The notes beneath the pieces are model-generated. The model had not been told where the DNA came from. It worked only from the letters and a program-made list of their open reading frames with translations, and searched no databases. DNA of 64,000 bases from Pegoplata infirma (Eukaryota > Arthropoda > Insecta > Diptera > Anthomyiidae): assembly GCA_963921195.1 (NCBI GenBank), contig OY992536.1:2356001-2420000 (forward strand), in the 5' to 3' direction. Every line of letters begins with the position of its first letter. Within the stretch, counting starts at the first letter, position 1. This document shows positions 32,580-45,589 of this stretch, piece after piece. The position numbers and the translations under genes are program-made.

Positions 32580-34690
32580 CTCAAACCACACAGCATTCGG
32601 ATTTGTCACCTTCGATTTAAATAAAATTTGCCACATATATTGCAAATGGATAGTGTTCCTAAAATCACTACCTTTCTGGCTCCAAAACCTTTCGGTTTTC
32701 GAAATATGGCGTCTTGAAAATTGGCAAAAACGTCAAATTTTCAATAAGGTGCGCAAACAAAGTCACCCATAACTTTAAAACTATAAAACCCACAATTACC
32801 AAATAGGTACCATTTGAAAGCTGAAAGGATTACCTTATAAGTGGCATGCACAATTTTTTCTTGTAACGAAAGGTCAAAAGTCATATTTCAAGGTCTAATG
32901 TTCAAAGACCTGTATCTTAAAATCCGATATTTTTAAAATTCTCAAAAAAATATATGATAACAATCAAGTCTTTCCCTACATTTGTATCAAAATTTTAGGG
33001 TGGACACTCATATGGTTCCAAAGTTACAGAGGAAAACGTGCTTGAAGTCAAGATTTTCTCTACGAGTTCATATGCAAAAGCTTACACACACAAAGCAGCA
33101 TAGCATGCTAGCATGCTGCTAGCAGTAAACAAACAAAGGGACGGACCTAAAAACTGAACCCATTATTTATTAATATTTCGACCTCCTGAATTTGATTTCA
33201 CAATCAAAACTGAATTTTATCGTAGGGTTTTCTTGTTTTCTTACAAGGAAAATCTTCAAAGTGAACATGCATAATTTCTTTGAAATTTATGCCCATGAAA
33301 GACAACAAATATCTAAAATCGACCTGTCTCAGCTTATTGGTCTAAATTTAGTTTTAAAGGGTTAAACTGGAGTCAAAAATGACAGATTTTTAGTAATTTT
33401 AACTTGTAGGTACATTGATGCCACTTATGTATATCAGATCCGTTTCATTTGAAAAAAAAAATGTTGGCGTCTGTTTGAGACATTTCATATGTTGCATAAT
33501 TGTTTTTGTAAAAAATGTATAGTTTTTGGTAAACTTTATAGTTTTTGTAAAACAAATTCATTGTTGGTACTATTTTCTATTTAAATTAAGCAATCACATG
33601 AATTTTTTATTGGCAGTTTTTCTTACAGGTCGGGTTTCATCCGAATTAAAAAAAAAAATGTCTTTATTAGTGTGTCCAAAATAAAATAAGGCAAAAATTC
33701 AAAGAAGTTCGAAACATTAGTGTTTTCATTTCTAAACCATTTTTATGCTTGATTATATTCTTGTTTATGAGCTTTATTCCGCTTTGAACATACGGTTCCC
33801 CCACCCCATTCCTATTTCCCTACTATGGAAGAATATAGGTTTCGAATGAAACCGATCTGTTATATGTGGAATCAATATAAAGTACCTAAACTTTAAAATA
33901 ACTGAAAATGGGTAATTTTTAACAGCGTTTAACCTGAATTTAGGCCGACAAGCTCAGACTGGTTGATTTTAGATTTATTTTTTCTAGCTTGTGTATAAAT
34001 TTAAAAGAAATCAGGTATGTTCACTTTCAAGGACTTTCCTTGTAAAAGAACAAGAAAACCCCTACAATATAACCCAAAATACATAAAAAGTATTAAGCCT
34101 TGTTCTAGGCCCGCACCTTTGTTTACGACTATGTATATTGTTTTGTTTGTGCAATATTTTTTATATGAACTCGTAGAAAAAACCTTGCCTTCGAGCACGT
34201 TTTCTTCTGTAACTTTGGAACCATACGAGTGTCCACCCTGAAATTTTGATACAAATGTAGAGAAAGACTTGATTGTTATCATATATTTTTTTGAGAATTT
34301 TAAAAATATCGGATTTTGAGATATAGGTCTTTGAACATTAGACCTTGAAATATGACCTTTGACCTTTCGTTACAAGAAAAAATTGTGCATGCCACTTATA
34401 AGGTAATCCTTTCATCTTTTAAATGGTACCTATTTGGTAATTGTGGGTTTTATAGTTTTAAAGTTATGGGTGACTTTGTATGTGCACCTTTTTGAAAATT
34501 TGACGTTTTTGCCAATTTTCAAGACGCCATATTTCGAAAACTAAAAATTTTTGGAGCTTGTAAGGTAATCATTTTATGAAAACAACGCATGTGAAATATT
34601 TTTTGCGAATTTCATTAAAATCGGAGGCGACAAATCCGAAAATCACAGTTTTCTGTGCGGTTTGACATGGAATCACCCTACTTCTTCATG
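32580..34690. mobile_element. Long foldback, about 2.1 kb, with a second foldback in its loop
   Basis: Left arm 32580-33090 and right arm 34160-34690 are inverted copies (CATATTTCGAAAAC/GTTTTCGAAATATG, AAGTGGCATGCACAATT/AATTGTGCATGCCACTT). The loop holds a further inverted pair at about 33140-33540 and 33840-34085 related to the arms in AOX-A intron 2. The right end carries GTTTGACATGGAATCACCC, akin to F2 ends. Confidence 0.78.
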
Positions 34691-36037
34691 CCTTTCTTTC
34701 TATTATTCAGTTAAAAAATAGCATTTGAATTGACAACGTCGCGGAGCGGAAGAAATAAAAAAAATGTACAAACAACAAAATATTACAACACAAAATACAG
34801 GTAACCAAATGTTAAAGTATTTTTGGTTTAAAATTAACTCCTTTTTAGGACAATAAAAAAAAAACAAAATAGAAAATGATGAAAGCAGGTAACAACTGTA
34901 TATTTATGTGTTCCATTTAAATAATATCAATATAATGTATTTTTTATTCTAGAACACCAATTTATTCAACACAATTTTCAAAGCATTAATTTTATGTGGT
35001 ATGTAATTTATATTTTGTATTAAAAAAAATGTGTTCAATATTTTCTCTTACATATTTCAGATCAAAAATTCAAACAAAATCTGACTTGCATTGAAATAGT
35101 AATGGCGACAACAAGCGTAATACCCAGTTTACATATAGTAAAAAAATACCAAAAATTTAAAATACACAATTTACAATTTTTTTACAAAAAAATTTAGTAA
35201 TACTAATTTTTTTAGTGTTTTTTAAGATTACTAATTTTTGAAAACCAAACTTTGTAATGGTAACTGAAAAAGTTATCGGGCACAAATTGAAAACTTTATT
35301 AGTAATGGTAACAGACTTTTTTGTAAGGAATACTAACAAATTTTTATGAGTGTACGAATTTAAAAGTTCTTCAGTACCATAAAGAACAAAACAAAAAAGG
35401 ATTGCGCATACATTCACATATGAAATCCTTTTGCCATAACCAGTAATTTTAAAAAATATAATAAAATTTTTTATATATAATAATATTTTTAATATTTTTC
35501 TGATCTCGCCCAATATAACGATTATCAAGTTACATTATAAGCCCCCAGAATTCAATGTAACCAAAAAAGAAATTAAATCTATTATGAAGAGCGAAAACAA
35601 ATCTTTAATGCATGCTTGTCATAACTAAAAATCTAGAATGTCTTAGAATCGATCACTGATATATATACTTTATGGGGTCCCAGACTAATAGTTCGATGGT
35701 TTACAAAAGGAATGACAAACTTATATTTACCTTCTACCACTAACAATGAGTGGAGTGGGTTGGCGTCCGCCAATATGGCGAATTCACTCCGAGGCCATTT
35801 GGCCCATTGTGATTCCCTTAATTCTTATTTCCATTCTCCCCCTACAAAAATCTTCTTCTTAAACCACCCCGATTCCCTTATATATTCTGCTAGAGACGTC
35901 AATGAGACACCCTTAGGCAATCCAGTTCATCAAAAAATCTGGTCCCCAAAAATTTAAGGCGGCGTTTCATGCAGGTCACTTTAATTGATATTATTTTCAT
36001 TAAAAAATGTAAGTTACGGTGTTTGCTGGACACATTG
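34691..36037. other. Unassigned DNA with an R1 fragment and a GC-richer patch
   Basis: 34691-35640 shows nothing recognisable. 35640-35720 is an inverted R1 fragment. 35740-35960 is less AT-rich than its surroundings and open in one frame for 81 codons, but shows no domain I can name. Confidence 0.45.
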
Positions 36038-36415
36038 GGCGCGTTCTGCAGAGAAACCTGCTACTCAACAGTTGAGTTGTAGCACGTTTTGATTAGTTAA
36101 CTCTGCTGAACGCATTTTTTTATAAATGTTTAAAAATTTTGGAATAATATTTTATTTTGTTATATTTTAATTTATTTTTTCTGTGGAATATACTTTTTTA
36201 TAATTCTTTTTGTTTATTTCCTTGCATAACGTCAAAAAAAAAAAAAAATCAATAAAACAGCTTATGTATCAGTTTGTGATCAAATGTAGCATAAATTTAT
36301 TACGCTACTAGTGATGAGCAGCGCTCACTCAACATGTTGGCTGAAATGTCAAAAATCAAACCGTTCAGCAGAATGTTGTGGAGCAGTTGAGTAGCAGCTT
36401 TCTCTGCTGAACGCC
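36038..36415. mobile_element. MITE, 378 bp
   Basis: Inverted ends GGCGCGTTCTGCAGAGAAAC and, on the other strand, GGCGTTCAGCAGAGAAAG, both followed by GCTGCTACTCAAC or CCTGCTACTCAAC. Noncoding. Confidence 0.75.
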
Positions 36416-36581
36416 ATCATTAACAACTCCAGAATTTTAGTTAGGTCGATGATATCATGAAAAAAGAGTTCGTTATTCAACAGCTGTTTCCTCCTTCTAA
36501 CATAGTAATGCATGTAAACGATAACTAATTGCAATAACATCTAACGAGAACATGAAAAGCATTTTGGTATTACCTAACTAT

Positions 36582-36770
36582 TAGGGCGCCCGTCAAATAT
36601 AAACTTTCGATCTCCGTGTCATTTCTTGATCGAATAACGTATAAATTTTTAAACTTTGATTGCTGATTGCTGGCTGAAGATGCCCTTGCAAAGTTTTTTC
36701 ATAAATTTTCCCACTACCATCGTTTGGCAGGTATTACGGAACGATGTTCGACTACGTTACATTACTGGTT
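36582..36770. mobile_element. Partial hAT-like foldback of the TAGGGC family
   Basis: Starts TAGGGCGCCCGTCAAATATA after ctaactat (fits nTnnnnAn) and matches the element starts at 62833 and 63433 (AAACTTTCGA). 36690-36760 (GGCAGGTATTACGGAACGA) matches 63485-63510 in reverse. The right end is missing. Confidence 0.55.
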
Positions 36771-38441
36771 GAGTAACAACAACATTTTCAGATCTCATTT
36801 AAACGACACTGTATATAAATATATTTTTTGTATAGATAAACGCATGTATTGTATTATTAAACTTTTTAGTAATATTTTTACATACATATAACAAATAATT
36901 TTAACACCTTTATTATAATTTTTTATTTTCTTTTTTAATAAATCTTTTTTAATAGATTAAGTCACAATGCCGACAAAAATTTAAAATTCTAACAACATTT
37001 ATGATTTGTATGCGTTGCAAAATCACAACTAAACTGCCGGCAAAAAATTGGAATATAAATAAATATTTAAGAGCTTTACAACAAAAAAATCTGTGGCAAA
37101 CGAATTGCCGTAGTCGGCCACGTCGATTTTAACACATCCTACTTTATTTAATTATATATATTTATCACAAAAAAACATAAAAGCGAACACAACTCAATTT
37201 CAATTTGAAATAGACGTATATTGACCCAATAATAAATTACATTTCGTGTTACAGAAACTGAGGGTAACCCACAGTTTCTGTAACATGAACGTCATTCGCA
37301 TGTATTTTGTTATTGTAACAAAAACAAAATACATGCCAACTCATCGCAGACGAATGACGTTCGTGTTACAGGAACTGGGGATAAGTCACTCAAAATATGA
37401 ACCTTTTAAAATATTTGTATCCCATTTGGTCAACTTTTTCACAAATAATGATAATATTTACAATTTTGTGGATAAAGTTCAAAGAAGAGTTCGATTGAAA
37501 TCTTGTTTGAATAGAAATCGATCCAAAGATTGGATTAAGGTTAAACCTATGTGAAGAAAAATTCTTGTTTTGATACATAAACAATAGGATAAACATAATA
37601 TACAAACAATTCGAAAGTAGGTCGATTATGAAGAGAGTATGCAAACAATGTACAGCAAGATGTTCAAACAATTTACAGTTAAACATGGCTAAGACAAATA
37701 TGGTGATTAAAAAAAATATATATTTTTTAAATAAGTGTTGTTTTTCTTCGACCTTTCAGTTATAGTTTATAAAAAATAAAATAAAAAAAATAAAAATTAT
37801 ATTAAATAAATTTTTGAGCTCGAGGTCAAAAACTTTATTTTTTATAAATTATATTTTTTTACAATTAAAAACTCTTGGTAAAATGTTATAAAATTTCGCA
37901 TAATAACGCCCAGTTATTGTTTAACGTGATTCCTCCCAAGCGCTTGGCAAAACATTTTTTTTGTGTATACATTTGATGTTTAATTTGGAACTATTGAGAA
38001 GTAACACAAATGGGAAAGGGATGCAAATTGGAGAGCTTTTAAATTTTTAATATGTAAATGACATGAAATTATTTTATTTCAAATCTTTAGGACGTTGCTT
38101 TTTAAATATTTTTGTATAGCAAAATATTTGGCCCTTCAAGATGCTTAATCTAGTTCGTTTTAAGCATGTTACACTGTCTTTTTATTTGCTCCCTTTCAAA
38201 CATTTCTTACAAAAGACGTCACTGTTTTAGTTGTAGCAGATGATCATTTTTTAGTACAAAGCTGAAAAAGCTCTTTGATTGTTAATGTTAATTATTTTTT
38301 ATTTATTTTTGCTGAAAACAAAAAAGCTTTGGGAGAGTATTTTTTTTTTTTTGTAAATTACAACAAAATTGCTAGTAGCTAAAATTTAAGTGAAACAGAA
38401 AAATGTGATTAAATGAATTTATGTTTTTGTTTTTTATTATA
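36771..38441. other. Unassigned DNA with a palindrome
   Basis: 37255-37375 is an inverted repeat (CTGTAACATGAACGTCATTC and inverse, loop with ACAAAATACATG). A similar palindrome is at 38865-38955. 37866-37960 is a right end of the 22393-type MITE. No gene. Confidence 0.5.
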
Positions 38442-38613
38442 AAGGCTGAGTTAGCTACCCGTAACTCTCCCCTAACGTAGCGTAGCGATCAAAATCAAAT
38501 AGAAAATCACGTAGACGTCTGCAAAGATGAATAATTGCTCTCATTTGTTCTCATATAACGAAAAACTCTCTACGCTACGCTAGTTTACGGTTACGGGTGC
38601 CTAACTCAGCCTT
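38442..38613. mobile_element. Short MITE, 172 bp
   Basis: Inverted ends AAGGCTGAGTTAGCTACCCG and CACCCGTAACCG-type complement ending CCTAACTCAGCCTT, with inner CTAACGTAGCGTAG and inverse. Noncoding. Confidence 0.78.
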
Positions 38614-38999
38614 AAGACTTTTTCTACTGTCGGCTTTGTTTTATAATAATGAAGACAGGGATGAGTCACACACATATTATATTTTTATAATAGTACCAAA
38701 GCTTAATGTACTTTTTGATATTTGACACGTTGCGTTGTACAAAATTAGGCCATAGATGTATTCAGAGTTTTGCTGCTAGCCATGGCAATGTTTCAAAAAA
38801 GTACTTCTTTACAAAAATGCTGCGAATTTTGTTCTCTTGCCCAAAACATTAACCGCCAGTTTTTGTATGGCGAACGACGTACGCCAACAATTTACATGTA
38901 TTTTGTTTTGTTATTAACAAAAACAAAATACATGTAAATTTATGACGTTCGTCAGATCAAAGAAAAATTTGTAAAAAAAAAAATTGTAGAAAAAAAATG

Positions 39000-39960
39000 T
39001 AATGACACAAAAAAACTTGAATGAAAAAAATGTTGATCAAAAATTTTTTTTGGTGCAAAGATAAATTTTTGGTGAAAAAAAAAAAAATATGAAAAAAAGT
39101 TTTTGATGTAAAAAAAAAATTGATGAAAAAAATTTATAAAATAAAAATTTGATGAATAAAAAATGTTGATGAAATAAAAAATTTATGAAAATATTCGCTT
39201 AGAGTATTATTCTAGCTCGAGGTCCAAAACTATTTTATTTATTTATATTTTTGGTACTAAAAAATAAAAAACAGCATTGATGAAAATATATATAAAAAAA
39301 AAATTATGTAGTAAAATATTTGAAGAAATTTTTTTTTTTGATGAAAGAAAAACCAAATTTGATAATATGAAAAGATGGAAAAATTTTAGATTAGAGTATT
39401 ATTCTAGCTCGAGGCCCAAAAATATTTCTATTTTTGATACTAAAAAATAAAAAAACAACATTGATGAAAATATATAAAAAAAAAAATTGTAGTAAAAAAA
39501 TTGATGAAAAAATTTTTTTTGATGAAAAAAAAAAAATTCGATAAAAAATTAAAGAACAAAAAAAAAATTTTTGGATGAAAAAAAAAAAAATTTAATAAAA
39601 AAAGAAAGATGAAAAAAATTTTAATAATTTATAATACTAATAGAGTAATATTCTAGCTCGAGGCCCAAAAATATTTCTATTTTTGATACTAAAAAATAAA
39701 AAACAACATTGATGAAAATATATAAAAAAAAAAAAAATTGTAGTAAAAAATTTGATAAATTTTTTTTTTTTATGAAAAAAAAAATTCGGTAAAAATGAAA
39801 GATCAAAAAAAAGTTTTTTTTTTGATGAAAAAAAAATTTAATAAAAAAAGAAAGATGAAAAAAATTTTAATAAAATAAAAAAATTTTATTAAAAAATTTG
39901 ATGGAGAAATGAAAAAAAAAATTATGAAAAAAAATTTTGTTGAAAAATAATTATGTTAAG
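39000..39960. repeat. Degenerate AT-rich tandem array
   Basis: Units of GATGAAAAAAATTT type, punctuated at 39197, 39391 and 39637 by a conserved ATTCTAGCTCGAGG block (also near 37818), giving unequal units of about 194 and 246 bp. Confidence 0.65.
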
Positions 39961-40257
39961 TTTTATTCACCAGCTTCAAGTTTTAATGAAAAATCGTAAT
40001 TTAATGCAAAAACTTACAATTCTTTAAAATATCAGATATTATTGACAGTTCAAAAATTAACTATCGAAAATATCGAATGGGACTACTATCGATAATTTTG
40101 CAGCTCTAGGTGGCGTCCTGCATCATTTTTGAAATTAGACACCAGCATAAAAACATTATCATGTTAAAATAAGTACTTGTATTTTGAAAGTAATTTGAAA
40201 AAGTGTTCTTTTACTATCAGTGTTAGGTCTGGCAAGGAAGACTCTCAATACCAATCG

Positions 40258-40872
40258 TGATTTTTTATATCCTCCACTTAGTGATAGAGGGTATATATAA
40301 GTTTGTCATTCCGTTTGTAACTCATAGAAATATTGGTCTGGGACCCCATAAAGTATATATATTCATGATCCCCCGATCGATTTTACGGCATTCTAGCGAT
40401 GTCCGTCTGTCTGTAGAAATGGTAATCACGGCCAAAATATTACACGGAGATGACTGAAACTTAACATGTTTATTGGAAGTTCTCCCGAGAAGTTTGGAAT
40501 TGCATTTGAGCGATATCGGTTCGGCGGTTCAAAAGTTATGAACGAAAATGTAAGGATTCCTAAAAAATTTTAGTACATTCAACATAACCTAAAAATACAA
40601 TATGCTTTAATTCGGCTGCTGGTTGACATATATGAAAATAATTAAACACCAAATGTTATTCAAATAAGTACGAACATATTTTTTGACAAAAAAAGAAAAA
40701 AATCGAGGATTTTTTTTTACCAAATTTTTTTTTCACGGAAATTTTTTTTCAAAAAAAATTTTTTTTTTCAAAAGTAATTTCCTTTTAAATAAAGTTTTTT
40801 GCAACAATCTTTTTGAATTTGTGGAGGGAATTACTACATTCGGCAAGGCCGAATTTAACCATTTTACTTGTT
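40258..40872 (+). repeat. R1 dispersed repeat, near full length
   Basis: Starts TATATCCTCCACTTAG, GATAGAGGGTATATATA, TTTGTCATTCCG; ends GGAGGGAATTACTACATTCG, the palindrome TTCGGCAAGGCCGAA, TTTAAC and TTTTACTTGTT. Noncoding. Confidence 0.7.
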
Positions 40873-40933
40873 TTTATTCAATTTTAATTTTATCAAAATT
40901 AATTAATAGAAATTTTCTTATTTTTTTTTTTTG

Positions 40934-41475
40934 AGTTTGTGCTGATGTTTGTAACGATCCGAAATATTGGTCTAGAACCACCTTTAAGTATACCGATCGA
41001 CTCAGAATCACTTTCTTACACGATTTAGCGGTGTCTGTCCGTCTGGCCACCCGTCCGTTCGTCTGTTTATGCAAACGTTGTGAGCACGATACAGGTAGCA
41101 ATTATCAATCGATTTGAAACCAAGCTTCTTTTGGCTCAAGGAGGAAGCTATTGAAACTAGAAAATATCGGTTCATGAAAATAGGAAATATTTGTTAACAA
41201 TTTTCTTTGTAAGAATTAAACGTGTACTTTGGTAGCCTTATCAAATGTAAATATAATTGAAAAAAATTTTAGACATAGACACCATATAAATATTTCGCCC
41301 GATATTCAGTCAAATCGGTCTGTTGGCAACAAAAATAAGCCAATTAAAGAAATAAAAATATATTAAAGATCTAACGAAAGAGCGATCTTTTCGGTCCGTG
41401 TTTGGACTGGGAACCCATTTTGCGGAAAACACTGTTGTAGGGTATCATATGGTCGGTCTCAAACGACTATAATTT
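40934..41475 (+). repeat. R2 dispersed repeat, 5' truncated
   Basis: Matches 24560-25340 from GAGTTTGTGCTGATGTTTGT to GGTATCATATGGTCGGTC, with deletions. 41476-42716 beyond it holds nothing recognisable. Confidence 0.68.
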
Positions 41476-42718
41476 TTTTGTTTTTTTTTTTATTTTTTGA
41501 GATTTTAATATTTTTTTATTTCTGATTTGCTTTTATTTTTGGAGACCTTTTTCCAGCCTTTCTCTCATTTTTTAAACAAATTATATTTGGAAACTAAAAA
41601 ATGGATATACCTTCGTTGGCGTGTTCTATGTTTTGTCAATGTTCTTCTTTCTATCTCCCATCTCTAAGATGGGAAGTATTTTTTACCAGTCTTTCAACAA
41701 AAAAAAAACTTTAAAAAGCCTATTCACGTTAAAATTATTTACTTTTTTTGAAAATCACCTGATAAAGGTGTTGTATTCATAATTTTTTTATAATAATAAA
41801 ATCTGCTTGTTTTTTTAATAATATTGGGGAGTATTCAAATATTTGATTATCTTTTTTAATTCTCCTTAGGTTCATGACTTTAATATTACAGGAGTAACAA
41901 CATCATAAATCTTTTGACATGTTTAAAAACAAAACAACAATTTTTGTATATTCATTTTGAAATCATTTATCAAAATATTTTTACATACTCCACTCCGCTT
42001 GTACACGAATAAAGAGAAGGAAATCAACAAAATCATCATCATATAGTGAAATGAAACAAAATCATTTTATCGGTATTCAAAGTACAATAACCATGAAAAT
42101 CATTTGATTTTTTATTAAAACTAATATTAGAAAAAAAGGTCGTCTTACACCATTTTTACACATCGGTTAACATTAAGTTTATAATAGGAAAATTCAATAC
42201 AATCAACGTACGTGTGTTTACACATGTAAGTAAGAATGTAGTACCTGCCGAGTAGTAACAAATTCAAAGAATCTATATTAACAAAAAATGTACAATCTTT
42301 TTTCCATTTCTTGAATCCTTATCAAATCATTTACAAGTTTAAAAAAGAGAATAGTTTCGTATAAACTTTTAATATGCCTATTACACTCTCCGACAGATGA
42401 AGTTTCACATTGGCAACCCAAAAAAAAGTATTGACTATTGTATGTATCGATGTTTTAGCGTTTTTTATCATTTGGGTTTTTTTTCTTTTGAAATAAAAAA
42501 ACTTTTCGTTGGACAGTGTTCATTCAATATATACGTAGAAAAAATTCGTTAGGCTTTTAACTTGGGTATGTCTTAAAATTTAGTTTGGTTCGTCATTATG
42601 AGAAATCATACACGGTCATTATTTGGGTTCGCCTCGTTGAGTCCATTATTAATGAAGAATGTTTTTAGTTTTTGTTTTCGAAAACATAGTTTATCGAAAA
42701 AAAAAATATATATTTGTA

Positions 42719-43480
42719 CACTCAAAAAAATACGTTAGTAGATTTACTAATTTTTTTTTGCTAATGCTAGTTAGCTAACTTTTAGCAAATTTTTAGTTGA
42801 GATTAGCATGTTAGCAAACAATTCTTGTAAACTTCATTTAGCACATTAGCAATTTTAAACAAACGTTGAACTAATTTCTTTTGCTAAGATTTGAAATTGA
42901 GTTGACAACATTTTTACAAGATTTTTTGCTAACATTAGCAAAAATAAATGGTCAATTTTTTTTATTTTCAGAAAACTTAAAATGGCTCTATCTCGGAAAC
43001 TAAGCCAGATAGAGCAAAATGGAGGGCATTTTTGGTTCTTAGAATCTCCATACTTTCGCGGGCCTCTTCACATGTGTGGACCCTAATGGGCCCTAACTTT
43101 GGATCCAAAAAAGTCAAAAGCTCTCCGAGTAATATTTTTGAAGTTATCGAGTTTTTTAATTCTCAAGACCCCAGTGGTCCCCTATAATCACGTATCTCAA
43201 AAACTAAGCAAGGTAGAGCGAAACGGACACAAATTTTGGATCAAAAACTATGACGATTTTTAAGGAACCCAACTAGGTCTAGGCCCATCGGGGTCTGGAC
43301 CTATCGGGTCCGAACCCAATGGGGTCCTCAAATGTGTCAAAAAAAAAAATTTTTGTTAACTAATTATTGGCAAAACATTTTTGCTAACTTTAGCAAAAAA
43401 ATTGTGGGTTCAGAATCAGCAAATTTTCTTGTAGGTTTACAAGCTATTTTTGCTAACATTACAGTTTTTTTTTTTGAGTG
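42719..43480. mobile_element. R6 element, CACTCAAAAAAATA ends, TA flanks
   Basis: Starts CACTCAAAAAAATACG and ends TTTTTTTTTGAGTG, with TA immediately outside both ends, as for Tc1/mariner-type insertions. The inside includes GATAGAGCAAAATGG, shared with 49570 and 50900. A second copy is at 60081-60771. No transposase. Confidence 0.7.
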
Positions 43481-43989
43481 TACTTACCCGGCGGTAATTT
43501 TTACCGGTTCTCGGTTAGGTTGAAGTTATTAAAAATAAGTTGTTAATAAATCGAAAGAATAAATAAAAATAATTGATCATATGATCAAAACTATTATTAT
43601 TAGTAGTTAAGGGTGGGTTGTACCTGCCTAAATTTTGACAATAAATCTGCAAGACAGTCAATTCTCCTCAGACTAATTATCTGGTACAATAACAAAGCAT
43701 TTGGTATTTTTAATCCAACGCACCATCCATGAATTGTATCGGGACCAACATTTGCCAAAGAATCGATAATCTCGTTTATCCGTATGACCCGGAATTCACG
43801 GAAGACAGACCCAAATACCACATCCAGGTCACGACTTCCAAAACACAACACTTCAGTCTAAAATACTGTAGCCATTTTTACATACATAAATATTCCGGAC
43901 CTCTTTCTACCTTGCAGTGCACAGCTTTTTGCAAAGACTGCTTCATTCATTTTTATCTTGTGCCGTTGTTTTGGCTGTTCTAGGCTCGA

Positions 43990-44660
43990 TTCTTCTTTTA
44001 GTCAGAATTTTGTTGAGTGTATCTTGCCAGGTAGTTCTTCTTCTCCAGTTGTGAATGTTTTTTTGCACCTTTTAATAACGTCATCCAACAGGATTATAAA
44101 TAAATATGGACTCAGAATATCGCCTTGACTGACACCTTGTGTTGTGATAAACTGCTCGGATGAGGGGTTCCCGTTTCTCATGTAGTTTCGAAAAGTTAGA
44201 ATATTGGCGATGTTCCTTTTTTGCAGAACCTTCCATAGGTCTTGCCATTTCACCGTGTCGAAAGCTTGAGTAATGAGTTTTATTTTTAGATGTTTGTCTC
44301 ATAGTGAAAATTAAATCTTGGGTTCCACGATTCGGTCTAAAACCACACTGTTCCTCTTCAAGTTGGTGCCATTTTTTCCATACCAATATAGCATTCGGTC
44401 GCATCGTCCAAATACCAACCAAACCCCGAGCCAATTAATATAATAGATTTGCGAGTATATCTTCTGGGTTGCTCCAGTCTTCCCTACTCGGAAATATTTC
44501 TGTAAACGTTCTACCAAACTCGATGCAAAAGGTCGTATTGTCCAACGACATAGCACACATCTAACAAAGTTTTGATCGACTATTAAAATCTCCTCTGCGA
44601 GACTGTCGAAAAGTCCCAAATCCCCGTTAAACTTTATGTTCCACATAATTGTCCACATTA
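43990..44660 (-). pseudogene. Non-LTR retrotransposon reverse transcriptase fragment
   Basis: Two frames carry consecutive reverse transcriptase blocks: EEQCGFRPNRGTQDLIFT, then, after a frameshift near 44250-44290, AFDTVKWQDLW and GVSQGDILSPYLFIILLDD. The YADD catalytic block is absent; sequence downstream (43600-43980) does not continue the domain. Clade not resolved. A dead fragment. Confidence 0.8.
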
Positions 44661-45589
44661 GTTTGCAATCTGAATAACCCCCAAATTCACATCAACAAAG
44701 TGTAAAGAAAAACCTAATGAATGCGAAATAAGAGCTTTAACTGTCATATAACAGAAAACAGAGTCGTCATAGGAAAACATTAAAACAGGCATAGAAATTG
44801 TGTGGTAGACCAAACACTGCCGTCACGTTTTAAAATCTGGAAAAAGTTTTTGGATACAGTTTATTGAAACTTCTGGTATTTGCCGAGTGAGCGTGGAGCA
44901 TTACAACAGAATGAGACAGACTTCAATTCTACCACCAAAATCTAATATGCTGCCACCTTTCTTGTATGTAGGGTATTAACTCCATTTCTTTAAAAAAGTA
45001 ATAAAAAAAGACGACATGTGTACAATACATGAAGGCAACTTGTCACTAAACTTTGCTTGTCATTGAGTAAATAAATGACTGAGTGAGTGAGCAAAACTAA
45101 ACATAACCCTTTGTCAATTTTGGTTTGACAGTTTAGTAATGTGTCATTTGTATTTGTATAAGGGTACGAGTGTGTTTGTATGCCATTGCAAAATCTTATT
45201 GATACGTATGCCCTTCAAAACCTGGTTAGTTTTTTAGTTAGTTAGATGTCCAATGATCTCTGAGACTGTCACATTTAATTTATATTAGTTTCTTAACTTT
45301 GATTAACACCTTTTATAGTTGGAAATAAGAATATTTCCCCGAAATCATACATCGATTACTAAACATTTTAAGTGATCTTTTATAAAATGACTTACAGCAT
45401 CATATAAATGTGACTAATCTTCTATTAAATATTGGCAAAACATTTTCCTTTTTTTGCTATAAAATAAAAATGTAATGGGTATGAGCACCATTAAAGAACC
45501 GGAAGCAACCCAGCGAATAGTTTTTAGTTAAACTTAACTTTATAACTTACTACTTGCAATACTTTAGCAATCAATGCCCCAAGAGTTAG
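44661..45589. other. Unassigned DNA between LINE fragments
   Basis: No recognisable domain, gene or element ends. Confidence 0.5.

Noticed and set aside
31189..35354. TACACTCAAAAAAATA at 31189 and ATGAGTGTA at 35354 as ends of one 4.2-kb R6 element
   Set aside because: The ends resemble R6, but I could not align the arms convincingly and the right end has a mismatch; could be two unrelated fragments.
35157..35528. 123-codon ORF on the minus strand
   Set aside because: AT-rich, Lys/Phe/Ile-biased translation with no domain and no supporting context.
44311..44658. 115-codon minus-strand ORF as a separate gene
   Set aside because: Its 3' half is the out-of-frame shadow of the reverse transcriptase segment in the neighbouring frame.
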